Positions 1 to 10,654 of a DNA stretch of 64,000 nucleotides are shown piece after piece (position 1 is the stretch's first letter; every line of letters begins with the position of its first letter). The notes beneath the pieces are model-generated. The model worked only from the letters and a program-made list of their open reading frames with translations, was not told the DNA's origin and searched no databases. The translations under genes were made by a program, and so were the position numbers. This DNA comes from Caballeronia novacaledonica (GTDB taxonomy: Bacteria > Pseudomonadota > Gammaproteobacteria > Burkholderiales > Burkholderiaceae): NCBI RefSeq assembly GCF_900258035.1, contig NZ_OGTP01000002.1, forward strand, positions 310,001 to 374,000, read 5' to 3'.

Positions 1-3000
1 GACGGCTCGGTCCTCACGAACGCCGCGCTCATCAACGCGGCGATCAGCAGCGACACGGTGTTCATCCGCTCGTATTCCGTCGAGTACGCGAGCATCACGG
101 GATCGGTCGATACGGTCGTCAGCTTCTACGTGCCGCAAACGGACGCGACCGGCGCCAGCGTGATCAATCCGACCACCGGCGCGCCGGTCACGATCGCCTT
201 CGGCACGGTATCGGGGAGCGGGCAATGGGTGCCGCTCGATCCGCGCGATATCACGCCGCCGAATACGAGCGTTGCGTTTTCCGGCACCGCCGACGGCACC
301 GGCACGACCTTCGTCGCGAAGGCGGCGACGCTTGAGAAGCAGGTCACCGATCAGACCGACACCGGCACGGCGGGCGTCACGCCGGGCGACACGCTCGCCT
401 ACGCGCTCAATGTCGCCTTGTCGGATTACTTCGCGCTCGGCAAGACGCAACTCGGCGCGGGGCAGTTCGTCGTGACCGATCAACTGGGCGACGGCCAGAC
501 GCTCACCGGCACGCCCACGCTCACCTGGACGCAGGACGGCGTCGTGCATACCGTCGCGCTCGTCTCGACGCGCACCGTCAACGCGGACGGCACGACCACG
601 CTCGCCTTCGACATCGGCGCATCGATCGCGGCGGCCGGCCCGCTGCAGCAGGGCGCGCTGGCGGGCGACATCGCTTCCGACGACATCCAGCAGGGCGCGA
701 CCGTCGCGCGCATCGACTATCTCGCGGTGGTCGGTCAGCGCTACGCGACGACCTACACGCAAAGCGACATCAACGAAGGCGATTCGTTCGGCAATCACGC
801 GAACGTCGCGGCGACGTTGCTGCTCGACCGGCTCAACCTGACGGGCGGCTCGGTGAGCGACGATTCCTCGACCACGAGCACGGTGCCGGCGGGTCACGTG
901 GATATCGCGCTCGTCACGGTCAACGGCGCGACGCCTCCGGCCAGCGGCGAGCTGAATCCGGGCGACATCGTCACCTTCAGCCTGAACTACGACCTCGTCA
1001 CCGGCGACTACGAACGCTTCTCGATTGCGGCCTATCTGCCGCTGCCGCTTCTGAACGCCACCGGCATCACCTGGACGCAGGGCAGCGGCGTCGGCCAGTG
1101 GAGCTTCGGCGCGGCCAACACGAACGCGGGCGGCCTCGTGAGCGTGGCGGAAGGCGGCGGCAACTCGCTCGTGTTCAACTTCGGCAGCTTCGCGACGAAC
1201 GCGGTCGGCGGCAGCACGATCCAGGTTCTTTTCACGATGCGCGTCGGCGATCAGCCCTACGCCGACCATCGTCCGTTCGACGTGCTCGCGCAGTCCAGCC
1301 AGGTCACGACGATCGCGCATACGCCGCTCGTCTCGTCCGATGTCGCCGTGGTCGCCTCGGTCGCCGAGCCGGTGCTCGATATCCGCCAGGGCGTGGTGTC
1401 GAGCAGCGAAGGCGCCGTGACCGGCACGACCGGCACCTGGAACGCGCCGGGCAGCGCCGGCGTGCCCTTCACGGGAACGGTGACGAGCGTCGCCGCCGTG
1501 GACGGCAACGTGAGCGGCATCGACGGCGGCGACACGGTGCGTCTCGCCACCGCGATCAAGAACACGGGCGGCGGCGGCGCGTACGACGTCGCGACCACGG
1601 TCACGCTGCCCGGCGGACTCCAGTTCGTCGGCGGCAGTCTCGCGGCGGCCGATCTCGCCATCTATCGCGGCGACGGCACGCAGCTCGTCGCCGGCGTGGA
1701 CTACAGCGTGAGCGGCAACACGATCACCTTTCTCGACGCGGGCAACGCCGCGACGCTCATCGCCGGGCGCAGCGGCACCGCGGCGGATCTGGCGGGTTCG
1801 AACGTCGTCGTGATCACCTACGATGCGGCCGCGATCGGCAGCATCGCCGCAGGCAGCACCTTGCAGACGAACGCCGCGCTCACGCATTACGCGAGCGTCG
1901 AGGGCGGCACGGACTTCACGCCGACCGATCTCGTCGATACGGCCAGCGCGCAGGTCACCGCGCCGACGGTCAGCGTGCAATACGGCGGCGGCACGCTCGA
2001 CGACGCCGATTCGAGCGCGAGCCACACGAGCGGCAGCGACCTCGTGATCGGCGAGAACATGACTTACGACATCGTCGTGACGCTGCCCGAAGGCACGACG
2101 CGCAACCTGCGCATCGACGACCTGATTCCCGCCGGCCTGCGTCTCGACACGAGCTTCAACGGCGGGCTCGGCTATCAGATCATCACCACCGCGGCGGGCA
2201 GCGCCGCGCTCGGCGCGAACTTCAACGGCACGGTGAGCGTGGCGAGCCTCGCGGCGCTCGCAGGCCAGCTCGGCGCGGACGGCGCGGGCGCGCGCTGGAC
2301 CTTCGCGGCTTCGTCCGCCGTCGCCGACAACATCGCCGGCAACGATGCCTTCGTGATCCGCGTGCATCTCGTGGCGAGCGATACGGCCAGCAATCAGGCG
2401 GGCGTGACGCTCGCGAATCCGGGGCGGCTGGTCTACAGCGACCCGGACGGCGACACGCCCAACGGCGCGACGGCGCTGGATCGCACCGTCGCGCAGAGCG
2501 GCGCCGCGCCGACCGTCGTCATTCGCGAGCCGACGCTCCAGGTCACGCAGACGACGCCGCCGCTGCCGCGCTTCGGCGTCGACGAAGGCGATACGGTCGA
2601 GTACGACATCACCATCAGCAACGGCTCGGCGGCCAGCGATTTCAATGCCTTCGACATCGGTTTTCTCGATGCGCTGCCGGCACAGCTCGGCGGTCTGTCG
2701 ATTCTCGGCGTCACGTACCAGAACGGCGCGACCAATCACGGCGGCCCGGACTTTCAGCTCGTGAACGGCCAGTTGCAGACGGCGGCGGGCGCGAACATCG
2801 ACATCGCCAAAGGCGGCAGCGTCACCATCCGCGTCTCGGGCACGGTGCTCGCGTCGGCGGCGAGCGTGCCTTCGTTCGACAACACCGCGACGGTGCAATG
2901 GACGAGCCTCGACGGCACGACATCGGCCACCGCCGATCCCGCCGGCGAGCGCACCGGCGCGGACGGCCTGCTCAACAGCGGCGCGCTCAACGACTATCGC

Positions 3001-6000
3001 ACCGCCAACACGCTGACCGTGCCGGTCGCGCAGGTCGTGACGATCTCGCGCGTGGGCGGCCTCACGGACACGCCCGCGCCCTCGCCCACCGATGCCCCGG
3101 ACGAGAGCGTGACCGTCGGCGAACTGATCCGTTATCGCGTGGTATCGCTGCTCGCCGAAGGCGCGACCAACGACTACTCCGTGCAGATCACGCTGCAAAA
3201 CGGCCTTCAGTTCATCAACGACGGCACGGTGCGCATCGTCTTTATCTCGACCAACGGCATCACGACGGATATCACCAATCTCGTCACGGGCGGCGCGCTC
3301 AACGAAACCGGCAACGAGACCAGCCCCGAAGCGCTGCCGATCACGCCGAACCTGTCGGGCGCCGCGCCCACGGGCGTGTTCAACCCGGCGAACATCGTCG
3401 TTTCGACCGATGCCGGCGGTAACGAGATCATCACGTTCCGTCTCGGCAATATCGTCAATCCGGACAACGACGCCGACCTCGAAGGCATCTCGCTCGAATT
3501 CAACGCGCGCGTGCTCAATCAGGCGTCCAACGCCGCGGGCGCGGTGCTCACGGCGAGCGCCATCGATCGCTCGGGCGCGAACCCGCTCACAACCGCCGAT
3601 ACGGTGCGCGAGGACGTCGTCGAGCCGACCTTCACGGGCCTGCAGAAGCAGGTCTTCGGCTTCGATCCGGGCACGGGCACGGCCAGCGGCACCGCCGACG
3701 TGGACGTGCGCTTCACGCAGAGCGGCACGTCGCCGGCCTACGACGTCGTGCTGACCGACAGCTTCACGGGCGCGACGGCTTATACCTTCGACCACCTCGT
3801 GCTCAACGGCACGAGCTTTACCGCCGCCCAGCTTGCCGGGATCGGCGCGACGGTGAACACGAGCAACGGCCTGCGGATCACCTTCGCCGAACTCGCCGCG
3901 AACGCCCAGGTGCAAGTGTTCTATTCCGCCGATGTGCCGAACAACGCGGCCATCGCGCCGACCAACGCGACGCTCACGTGGACCAGCCTGCCCGACAGCT
4001 TCACGACCTGGGGCGGCTCGGCGGTCGGCGCGACGGGGAGCGCGGCCGGCGAGCGCACCGGCGCGGGCACGAGTCCCAACACTTACATCCGCACGAGCGC
4101 GGCGGGACTCGGCGTGATCGGCGGCACGCTGTGGGACGACACGGCATCCGCGACTTCATCGGCCACGCCGGACGGCCCCGGCCTCGCCGGACAGACCGTC
4201 ACGCTGACGTGGGCGGGCATCGACGGCAATTTCGCGACCACTGCCGACAACCTCGCCTTCACCGCCACCACCGACGCGAGCGGACACTACGCGTTCGGCG
4301 TGCTGCCGCTCGGCGTCTACCAGATCCAGTCGCCCACGGGCACGATCACGTATCCGCAGCCGGTCGGCGCGCTGGCCGTGCGCATCGACAGCGACGCGGC
4401 CACGCCGCTCGGCACCATCGGCATCACGCTCGCGGATGGCGGCACGGCGAGCGCGAACGCGGGCTATGTCGAACAGAACGATGCGCCCGTGAACACCTTG
4501 CCGGGCGCGGCGCCGACCGGCCTCGAAGACACCACGTTCAGCCTCGCGGGCATCAGCGTAAGCGACGTGGACGCGGGCAGCGGCGCGCTTCAGGTCACGC
4601 TGAACGTGCTGCACGGCACGCTCTCGCTCGCCGCGCTGCCCGCGGGCGTCACCGAAACGGGCGAGCGCACCGCGACGCTCACGCTGACGGGCACGCTCGC
4701 CTCGCTCAACAGCGCACTGGCGAACCTGCAATACCTCGGCAATGCGAACTTCAACGGCCCGGACACGCTGACCGTCACCACCAACGATCGCGGCAATTTC
4801 GGCGACTTCAACGGCAACGGCATTCCCGGCGAAGCGGCCGATGCGCGCGTCGTGGTCAGCACGCTGCCGATCACGGTGATCGCCGTGAACGATCCGCCCG
4901 TCGCCAATGCGGATACGACGAGCGCGACCGAAGCCGGCGGCAACGCCAACGACACGCCGGGCGTCAATCCGACAGGCAACCTGCTCACGAACGACACCGA
5001 TGTCGACATCGCGACCAATGGCGACGCGCTGCATGTCGTGCAAATCAGCAATTCGAGCGGCGCGAGCGTCGCGGTGCCGGCCATCGGTCCCGTCACGCTC
5101 GCGGGCCTCTACGGCACGCTGGGCGTGGGCCCGAACGGCGGCTACCAGTATTTCGTCGACAACAACAATGCCGCGGTGCAGGCGCTGCGTCTTTCCGGCC
5201 AGACACTGACGGAACGCTTCACCTACGTCGTGAACGACAGCGCCAACGCGAGCGCCACCACGACGCTCACGGTGACGATCCACGGCGCGAACGACACGCC
5301 GATCGGCGTAGACGACAACGGCTCGGCGACGGAAGCGGGCGGCGTCGCGAACGGCACGCCCGGCAGCAACGCGACCGGCAACGTGCTGTCCAACGACACC
5401 GACGTGGACAGCACGGCGAACGGCGAAACGCATCGCGTGACGGGCATCACGCATCTGCCCGAAAGCGCCGTCAACGGCCCGCTCGCGGCGGTCGCGGCGG
5501 GCACGACGAGCGGCAACGGCACGGTCATCGCCGGCACGTACGGCACGCTGACCATCGGCGCGGACGGCTCGTATCGCTATGTCATCGACAACAACAATGC
5601 GCAGGTGCAGGCGCTCGTGCCCGCCGACGCCCCGCTCGTCGAGACCTTCACTTACGCGCTGGCGGACGCGGGCGGCCTCTCCGATCTCGCCCAGTTGACG
5701 ATCCAGGTTCACGGCGCGAACGACAACCCCGTCGCCAGCAACGACGCGGGCGCGGCGACCGCCGGCTCGGTGAGCACCGGCGTCAGTCCCGTCGATGCAA
5801 CCGGCAACGTCGTCACGCAGGCAAGCCGTCCCGGCCCGGCGACGCAGCCGGGCGGCAACGGCATCGACACGGACGTCGACCATACGGACAACCCGAATAC
5901 CTTGCTCAATGTCAATGGCATTCGCACCGGCACCGAAGCGGCGGGCGGCAGCCTCTCGGCGGTGGCCGTGGGCACGAACGCGGCGAGCGGCACGAGCATC

Positions 6001-9000
6001 GCGGGCAGCTTCGGGACGCTGCGTATCGGCGCGGACGGCTCGTACGACTACGCGGTGGACAGCAACAACGCCACGGTGCGCGCGCTCGCGGCAGGCGCGA
6101 CGCTCACCGAAACCTTCACGTACCGCATCGTCGATACGACCGGTCTCACGGATCAGGCGCAACTCGTCATCACCGTGACGGGCGCCAACGACGCGCCCAC
6201 GCCGCAAACCGATATCGGCCGCGCGGTGGAGGCCGGCGGCGTGAACAACGCCACGCCGGGCGTCGATCCGTCGGGCAACGTGCTCACGAACGACAGCGAT
6301 CCCGACCGCGACCCGCTGTCCGTGACGGCGATCCGCACGGGCGCATCGTCCGGTGCGGGCACGGCGGGCGCATTGGGCCAGCCGCTTCGCGGCGCGTTCG
6401 GCACGCTGACGCTCGGCGCGAACGGCGCGTGGCAATACGTCGTCGACAACACCAATGCGCAGGTGCAGGCACTGCGCACGGCGGCCGACACCCTCACGGA
6501 GCGCTTCACCTACACGGTGACGGATTCACACGGCGCGACGGCGCAAGCCGAGCTCGATGTCGTCATCACCGGCCAGAACGATGCGCCCGTCGCGCAAAAC
6601 GATCTGGCGAGCGCGATGGAAGCAGGCGGCACGCTCAACCAGACGCCGGGCGTCGATCCGTCCGGCAACGTGCTGCTGAACGACACGGACGTCGATGCCG
6701 GCGACACCAGGACCGTCGATGGCGTGCGCACCGGTGCCGAAGCCGTGCCGGGCAACTTCACCGCCGTCGCGGGCGCGACCTCGGTTGCGGGCACCTACGG
6801 CACGTTCACGATCAATCCGGACGGCAGCTATACCTACGTCGTCGACAACAGCCTGCCCGCGGTGCAGCGCCTGATCATCGGCCAGAGCGTGGTGGAAACC
6901 TTCACCTACCACATGCACGACACCGCCGGCGCGGCGGATACGGCGCAGATCACCGTGCGGATCAGCGGCGCATTCGATGCGCCCGTCGCCCACGACGATT
7001 TCGCCATCGCCGCGGCGAACAACGGCAACGGCCGGCCGTTCGACGCGACCGGCAACGTCCTTACCAACGACTCCGACGTCGATCAGACCGACTCGCTGAC
7101 CGGCGACGCGATCCGTACCGGCGCGAAAGGGCTTGGCGGACCGCTGACGGGGCTTGCGCCCGGCAGCACCAGCACTGTCGATGCAACGATTCTGCAGGGG
7201 CAGTTCGGGACGCTCGTGATCGGCGCGAACGGCTCCTATGTCTATCGCGTGGATACGACCAACCCGACGATCGTCGCGCTGGGCCCGCTGCAAACTGTCA
7301 ACGACGTCTTCACGTATCAGGTGCGCGACAACAACAATCTCACCGATCTCGGACAGCTCACGATCGTCGTGCGCGGCCGCAACGATGCGCCCGTCACCCG
7401 CGACGACGCCGCGACCGCCGTCGAAGCGGGCGGCGTGAACAACGCGACGCCGGGCGTCGATCCATCGGGCAACGTGCTTACCAACGACACGGATCCCGAC
7501 GGCGACGCCATCCATGTCACGGGCGTGCAAGGCAGCAGCAGCGCGGTCGGCACGCCGTTGCAGGGCGAGTACGGCACCCTGACGATGAACGCCGACGGCA
7601 CCTGGCACTACACCGTCGACAATACGTCGGCCGCGGTGCAGGCGCTGCGCACGAGCGGCCAGACGCTGCAGGACGTGTTCACCTATACGAACGAGGATTT
7701 TCTCGGCGCGCAAGGCACGGCGCAGTTGCGCATCACGATCGAGGGCCGGAACGACGCGCCCGTCGCGCACGACGACGCCAGCACCGCGCTCGAAGCCGGC
7801 GGCGTGAACAACGGCACGCCGGGCCGCGATGCGACCGGCAACGTCCTCGCCAACGACACCGACGTCGACAGCGCCGCGAACGGCGAAACGAAGCAGGTCG
7901 TCGGCATCTCGAACGAAGCGGGCGCGAGCGCCATGGCGGGCGGCGTGCTGACGGGCCGCTACGGCGAACTGGTCGTGAAGGCGGACGGCAGCTATGACTA
8001 TGTCGTCGACAACGCCAATGCCGCCGTGCAGGCGCTGCGCACGAACGGCGAGACGCTTGCGGAAACCTTCGTCTACCGCATGCGCGATACGGCCGGCGCG
8101 GCCTCGCAGGCGACGCTCACGGTCACGATCCACGGCGCGGACGACACACCCGTCGCGCGCGACGACAGCGGCGTCGCCAGCGATCAGACGCCCGCGCCGC
8201 AGACACGCGGCAACGTGCTCGTCAACGATGGCGATGTGGACGCCAACGATCATCTGAGCGTGACCGGCGTGCAGGCGCAGACGGGCGCCGCCGCAGCGCC
8301 GGGGCACGCGCTCGCGGGGCGCTACGGCACGTTGAACCTGAACGCGGACGGCAGCTACACCTATTCGATCGATCTCACGAATCCGCAGGTGCTGGCGGCG
8401 GCGGGCCTGGGCCAGGTGCTTCAGGACGCCTTCACCTACACGGTGGCCGACACGGCGGGCGCGACGGCGCAGGCGCAATTGCTCATCCATCTGGACATCG
8501 CCACGCCCTACATCCCGCCGACGGGCGTCGGACCGCACTGGGGCGAAGCGCTCGCGACGATCACCACGCCGCAGACCGAGCAGAACTTCGTGCCGACCGT
8601 GTTCGTGACGCCGGTGGTCGAGGCCAACGCCGTGCGCGCGACCGAACTGTCGCGCGAGGCGGACGGCAGCCAGATCGACTGGCCGCTCGATCCCGGCGTA
8701 TCATTCGCGTCGCGCACGATGCCCGAGCTTCAGCCCGATCAGTTCATCGGCCGGGCGGTACGCGACAGCCAGTTGGTCAGCGCGTTCGATCACGCGTGGA
8801 TCTTCGGCAGACACGGCCGTGTCAGTCTGGATGCGGACGGCCTGCTGCCCGATCCGTCGGTGTTCGCGGCGCTCGCGGGGCATCTCACGGAGGGCATGCA
8901 TCCGCCGGTGGAAAGGGAGCCTGCAAAGACGGCCCAGGGCTTCGCATCGCAACTGCATGATGCCGCGCGCAAGCTGCCCGCCATGCGCGGCGGCGCGGTC

Positions 9001-9009
9001 AGGCGCTAG
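1..9009 (+). CDS. Giant VCBS-repeat adhesin, C-terminal part (5' end outside window)
   Basis: The frame is open from base 1, so the gene starts upstream and at least 3002 residues are encoded here. The N-terminal half is a series of Ig-like/DUF11-like conserved-repeat segments. An SdrB-like segment (GGTLWDD...) lies near 4110-4480 and a cadherin-like segment near 4480-4880. Nine VCBS-type repeats follow at 4888-8493. The last ~170 residues are non-repetitive. No calcium-binding RTX nonapeptides (GGxGxDxLx) were seen at the C-terminus. Proteins of this type are surface or secreted adhesins exported by type 1-like systems. The TolC/HlyD/M50 genes start 22 bases downstream and are the likely export apparatus (inference). 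The class is clear; the ligand is unknown. Confidence 0.85.
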   Translation, partial: DGSVLTNAALINAAISSDTVFIRSYSVEYASITGSVDTVVSFYVPQTDATGASVINPTTGAPVTIAFGTVSGSGQWVPLDPRDITPPNTSVAFSGTADGTGTTFVAKAATLEKQVTDQTDTGTAGVTPGDTLAYALNVALSDYFALGKTQLGAGQFVVTDQLGDGQTLTGTPTLTWTQDGVVHTVALVSTRTVNADGTTTLAFDIGASIAAAGPLQQGALAGDIASDDIQQGATVARIDYLAVVGQRYATTYTQSDINEGDSFGNHANVAATLLLDRLNLTGGSVSDDSSTTSTVPAGHVDIALVTVNGATPPASGELNPGDIVTFSLNYDLVTGDYERFSIAAYLPLPLLNATGITWTQGSGVGQWSFGAANTNAGGLVSVAEGGGNSLVFNFGSFATNAVGGSTIQVLFTMRVGDQPYADHRPFDVLAQSSQVTTIAHTPLVSSDVAVVASVAEPVLDIRQGVVSSSEGAVTGTTGTWNAPGSAGVPFTGTVTSVAAVDGNVSGIDGGDTVRLATAIKNTGGGGAYDVATTVTLPGGLQFVGGSLAAADLAIYRGDGTQLVAGVDYSVSGNTITFLDAGNAATLIAGRSGTAADLAGSNVVVITYDAAAIGSIAAGSTLQTNAALTHYASVEGGTDFTPTDLVDTASAQVTAPTVSVQYGGGTLDDADSSASHTSGSDLVIGENMTYDIVVTLPEGTTRNLRIDDLIPAGLRLDTSFNGGLGYQIITTAAGSAALGANFNGTVSVASLAALAGQLGADGAGARWTFAASSAVADNIAGNDAFVIRVHLVASDTASNQAGVTLANPGRLVYSDPDGDTPNGATALDRTVAQSGAAPTVVIREPTLQVTQTTPPLPRFGVDEGDTVEYDITISNGSAASDFNAFDIGFLDALPAQLGGLSILGVTYQNGATNHGGPDFQLVNGQLQTAAGANIDIAKGGSVTIRVSGTVLASAASVPSFDNTATVQWTSLDGTTSATADPAGERTGADGLLNSGALNDYRTANTLTVPVAQVVTISRVGGLTDTPAPSPTDAPDESVTVGELIRYRVVSLLAEGATNDYSVQITLQNGLQFINDGTVRIVFISTNGITTDITNLVTGGALNETGNETSPEALPITPNLSGAAPTGVFNPANIVVSTDAGGNEIITFRLGNIVNPDNDADLEGISLEFNARVLNQASNAAGAVLTASAIDRSGANPLTTADTVREDVVEPTFTGLQKQVFGFDPGTGTASGTADVDVRFTQSGTSPAYDVVLTDSFTGATAYTFDHLVLNGTSFTAAQLAGIGATVNTSNGLRITFAELAANAQVQVFYSADVPNNAAIAPTNATLTWTSLPDSFTTWGGSAVGATGSAAGERTGAGTSPNTYIRTSAAGLGVIGGTLWDDTASATSSATPDGPGLAGQTVTLTWAGIDGNFATTADNLAFTATTDASGHYAFGVLPLGVYQIQSPTGTITYPQPVGALAVRIDSDAATPLGTIGITLADGGTASANAGYVEQNDAPVNTLPGAAPTGLEDTTFSLAGISVSDVDAGSGALQVTLNVLHGTLSLAALPAGVTETGERTATLTLTGTLASLNSALANLQYLGNANFNGPDTLTVTTNDRGNFGDFNGNGIPGEAADARVVVSTLPITVIAVNDPPVANADTTSATEAGGNANDTPGVNPTGNLLTNDTDVDIATNGDALHVVQISNSSGASVAVPAIGPVTLAGLYGTLGVGPNGGYQYFVDNNNAAVQALRLSGQTLTERFTYVVNDSANASATTTLTVTIHGANDTPIGVDDNGSATEAGGVANGTPGSNATGNVLSNDTDVDSTANGETHRVTGITHLPESAVNGPLAAVAAGTTSGNGTVIAGTYGTLTIGADGSYRYVIDNNNAQVQALVPADAPLVETFTYALADAGGLSDLAQLTIQVHGANDNPVASNDAGAATAGSVSTGVSPVDATGNVVTQASRPGPATQPGGNGIDTDVDHTDNPNTLLNVNGIRTGTEAAGGSLSAVAVGTNAASGTSIAGSFGTLRIGADGSYDYAVDSNNATVRALAAGATLTETFTYRIVDTTGLTDQAQLVITVTGANDAPTPQTDIGRAVEAGGVNNATPGVDPSGNVLTNDSDPDRDPLSVTAIRTGASSGAGTAGALGQPLRGAFGTLTLGANGAWQYVVDNTNAQVQALRTAADTLTERFTYTVTDSHGATAQAELDVVITGQNDAPVAQNDLASAMEAGGTLNQTPGVDPSGNVLLNDTDVDAGDTRTVDGVRTGAEAVPGNFTAVAGATSVAGTYGTFTINPDGSYTYVVDNSLPAVQRLIIGQSVVETFTYHMHDTAGAADTAQITVRISGAFDAPVAHDDFAIAAANNGNGRPFDATGNVLTNDSDVDQTDSLTGDAIRTGAKGLGGPLTGLAPGSTSTVDATILQGQFGTLVIGANGSYVYRVDTTNPTIVALGPLQTVNDVFTYQVRDNNNLTDLGQLTIVVRGRNDAPVTRDDAATAVEAGGVNNATPGVDPSGNVLTNDTDPDGDAIHVTGVQGSSSAVGTPLQGEYGTLTMNADGTWHYTVDNTSAAVQALRTSGQTLQDVFTYTNEDFLGAQGTAQLRITIEGRNDAPVAHDDASTALEAGGVNNGTPGRDATGNVLANDTDVDSAANGETKQVVGISNEAGASAMAGGVLTGRYGELVVKADGSYDYVVDNANAAVQALRTNGETLAETFVYRMRDTAGAASQATLTVTIHGADDTPVARDDSGVASDQTPAPQTRGNVLVNDGDVDANDHLSVTGVQAQTGAAAAPGHALAGRYGTLNLNADGSYTYSIDLTNPQVLAAAGLGQVLQDAFTYTVADTAGATAQAQLLIHLDIATPYIPPTGVGPHWGEALATITTPQTEQNFVPTVFVTPVVEANAVRATELSREADGSQIDWPLDPGVSFASRTMPELQPDQFIGRAVRDSQLVSAFDHAWIFGRHGRVSLDADGLLPDPSVFAALAGHLTEGMHPPVEREPAKTAQGFASQLHDAARKLPAMRGGAVRR
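4888..8493 (+). repeat. Nine tandem VCBS-type repeats within the adhesin
   Basis: Repeat units begin with (N/D/F)D-x-PV near 4888, 5290, 5719, 6187, 6577, 6973, 7381, 7750 and 8140, giving periods of about 350-470 bases. Most units contain EAGG, a TPG-x-x-x-(T/S)GNVL-x-ND(T/S)D core, YGTL and a late Y-x-(V/I)DN segment, the signature of the VCBS family. Units 3, 6 and 9 lack EAGG and are the most diverged; unit 3 also has an insertion before its DTDVD motif. Confidence 0.85.
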
Positions 9010-9031
9010 CGTTCGAACGAGGATCATAGCC

Positions 9032-10654
9032 ATGCAAAGACATCCGTCGCCGCTGCTCGGAGCCGCGGTCGCCTGCGCGCTGTCCGTCCTCGCGGGCTGC
9101 GCCTCCCTGCAGCCGCAACCCGCGACGACCGATCAGATCCGCGACCGCGTGGTCACGGACCAGCTCGCCATGTACGACGCGCAGGAGCCCGTGAAAGGCC
9201 CCATCACCTTTTATCAGGCGGCGGCGCGGGCGCTGAAGTACAACCTCGACTACCGCCTCAAGCTGATGGAAAGCGCGCTCGCTTCGAATTTGCGCGACGT
9301 CTCGACCAATGCGCTCCTGCCGCAACTGGTGGCGTCGGCGGGTTACACGGATCGCAGCAACGACTCGGGCGGCACGTCGATCGGCATCGAGGATCGTCAG
9401 GTGAGCTTGCGTCCGTCCACTTCCGAGCAGCGCTATCACAAGCTGGCGTCGCTCGGCCTGACGTGGAATCTGATCGACTTCGGCATGGCGTACTACCGCA
9501 CGCAGCAGCGCGCCGACCAGATGCTGATGGCCGAGGAACGCCGCCGCAAGGTCGCGCAGAACGTGCTTCAGGATGTGCGCAACGCCTACTGGCGCGCGCT
9601 GTCCGCGCAGCGTCTGAAGCCCGAGGTCGATCAACTGATCGCGCGCACGCAGGCCGCGCTGCGCAACGCGCACGAGGCGCAGGACAAGGGGCTGATGCCG
9701 CGTCAGGACGTGCTGGCCTATCAGCGCGCGCTGCTCGACGCCATTTCGCTCCTGACCGTGCGCCGCCAGGATCTCGAATTCGCGCAGGCCGAACTGGTCG
9801 CGCTGATGTCGCTGCCGCCCGGCACGCCGCTCGTGCTCGCCGACACGCAGGAAGGCGCGCTGCCGATGCCGCCGCTCGCCACGCCGCAGCCGACGCTCGA
9901 ACTGATCGCGCTGCAGAACCGGCCCGAGATCATGGAGGAGTCGTATCGCAAGCGGGTCAACGAGAACGACATCAAGATCGCCAAGGCGCAGTTGTGGCCG
10001 AATATCGGCATCGACATGAATGTGAATTACGACTCCAACGCCTATCTCTACAACAACTACTGGGCGGCGATCGGCGTACGCGTGTCGCTGAACCTGTTCC
10101 GGCTGCTGCAACTGCCGGCGCTCAACGAGCAGGCGGTGACGCAGGAAAAGACCGACGAAACGCGGCGCCTCGCGCTCTCGATGGCGATTCTCACTCAGGT
10201 GCGAATCGGCTCGCTGCGCTATCAGCTCGCGCGTCAGGAACTCGATTTCGCCGACGACAGCCTGCGCGTCGATCACGATCTGCTCGACTATGCGAACGCG
10301 GCGCGCACGGCGTCGCTCGGTTCGGAGCTCGAAGTGATCCGCGCGGAAGGCCGCTTCCTGCTGTCGCGCTATCTGCGCGAGGCGGCGTATTCCGACTGCC
10401 AGGCCGCGTGGGGCCGTCTCTACAACTCGCTCGGCTACGACGTCATGCCCGATGCCATCGCGAAAGACGACGTCGATACGCTCGCCCAGGAGATCAAGAA
10501 CACGATGACACGGCAAGAGACCTATTTGCCGCGGCTGCCCGCGCCGGATTCGGCGGCGCCGCTGCCGCCTTTCGGACAGACGCAGCCCGCGCCCATGCCG
10601 CAACCCCTTGTCGCCCACCCTGCCGGAGCGAGCGATGCGACGTCCGTGCAATGA
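9032..10654 (+). CDS. TolC-family outer-membrane efflux lipoprotein
   Basis: This 540-residue protein starts with a lipoprotein signal peptide whose lipobox LAGC puts the modified cysteine at residue 23. The rest is the alpha-helical TolC/OEP fold, with long helices rich in Ala, Gln, Arg and Leu (for example around RADQMLMAEERRRKVAQ). TolC-type trimers form the outer-membrane channel of type 1 secretion and efflux systems. ATG 9032 is chosen because it gives the complete signal peptide; in-frame sequence upstream runs into the adhesin gene. It begins 22 bases after the adhesin stop and overlaps the next gene by 20 bases, so it is probably cotranscribed with both. Confidence 0.9.
   Translation: MQRHPSPLLGAAVACALSVLAGCASLQPQPATTDQIRDRVVTDQLAMYDAQEPVKGPITFYQAAARALKYNLDYRLKLMESALASNLRDVSTNALLPQLVASAGYTDRSNDSGGTSIGIEDRQVSLRPSTSEQRYHKLASLGLTWNLIDFGMAYYRTQQRADQMLMAEERRRKVAQNVLQDVRNAYWRALSAQRLKPEVDQLIARTQAALRNAHEAQDKGLMPRQDVLAYQRALLDAISLLTVRRQDLEFAQAELVALMSLPPGTPLVLADTQEGALPMPPLATPQPTLELIALQNRPEIMEESYRKRVNENDIKIAKAQLWPNIGIDMNVNYDSNAYLYNNYWAAIGVRVSLNLFRLLQLPALNEQAVTQEKTDETRRLALSMAILTQVRIGSLRYQLARQELDFADDSLRVDHDLLDYANAARTASLGSELEVIRAEGRFLLSRYLREAAYSDCQAAWGRLYNSLGYDVMPDAIAKDDVDTLAQEIKNTMTRQETYLPRLPAPDSAAPLPPFGQTQPAPMPQPLVAHPAGASDATSVQ

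Noticed and set aside
3978-7997. A 1339-codon open frame in another frame of the adhesin gene
   Set aside because: Its product is an Arg/His/Asp-rich low-complexity chain produced by the GC-rich VCBS repeats read out of frame. The adhesin frame has clear domain structure.
4156-8538. Long antisense open frames (about 670-760 codons) opposite the adhesin repeats
   Set aside because: Arg/Ala/Val-rich composition with no recognisable domain; they mirror the codon bias of the plus-strand gene.
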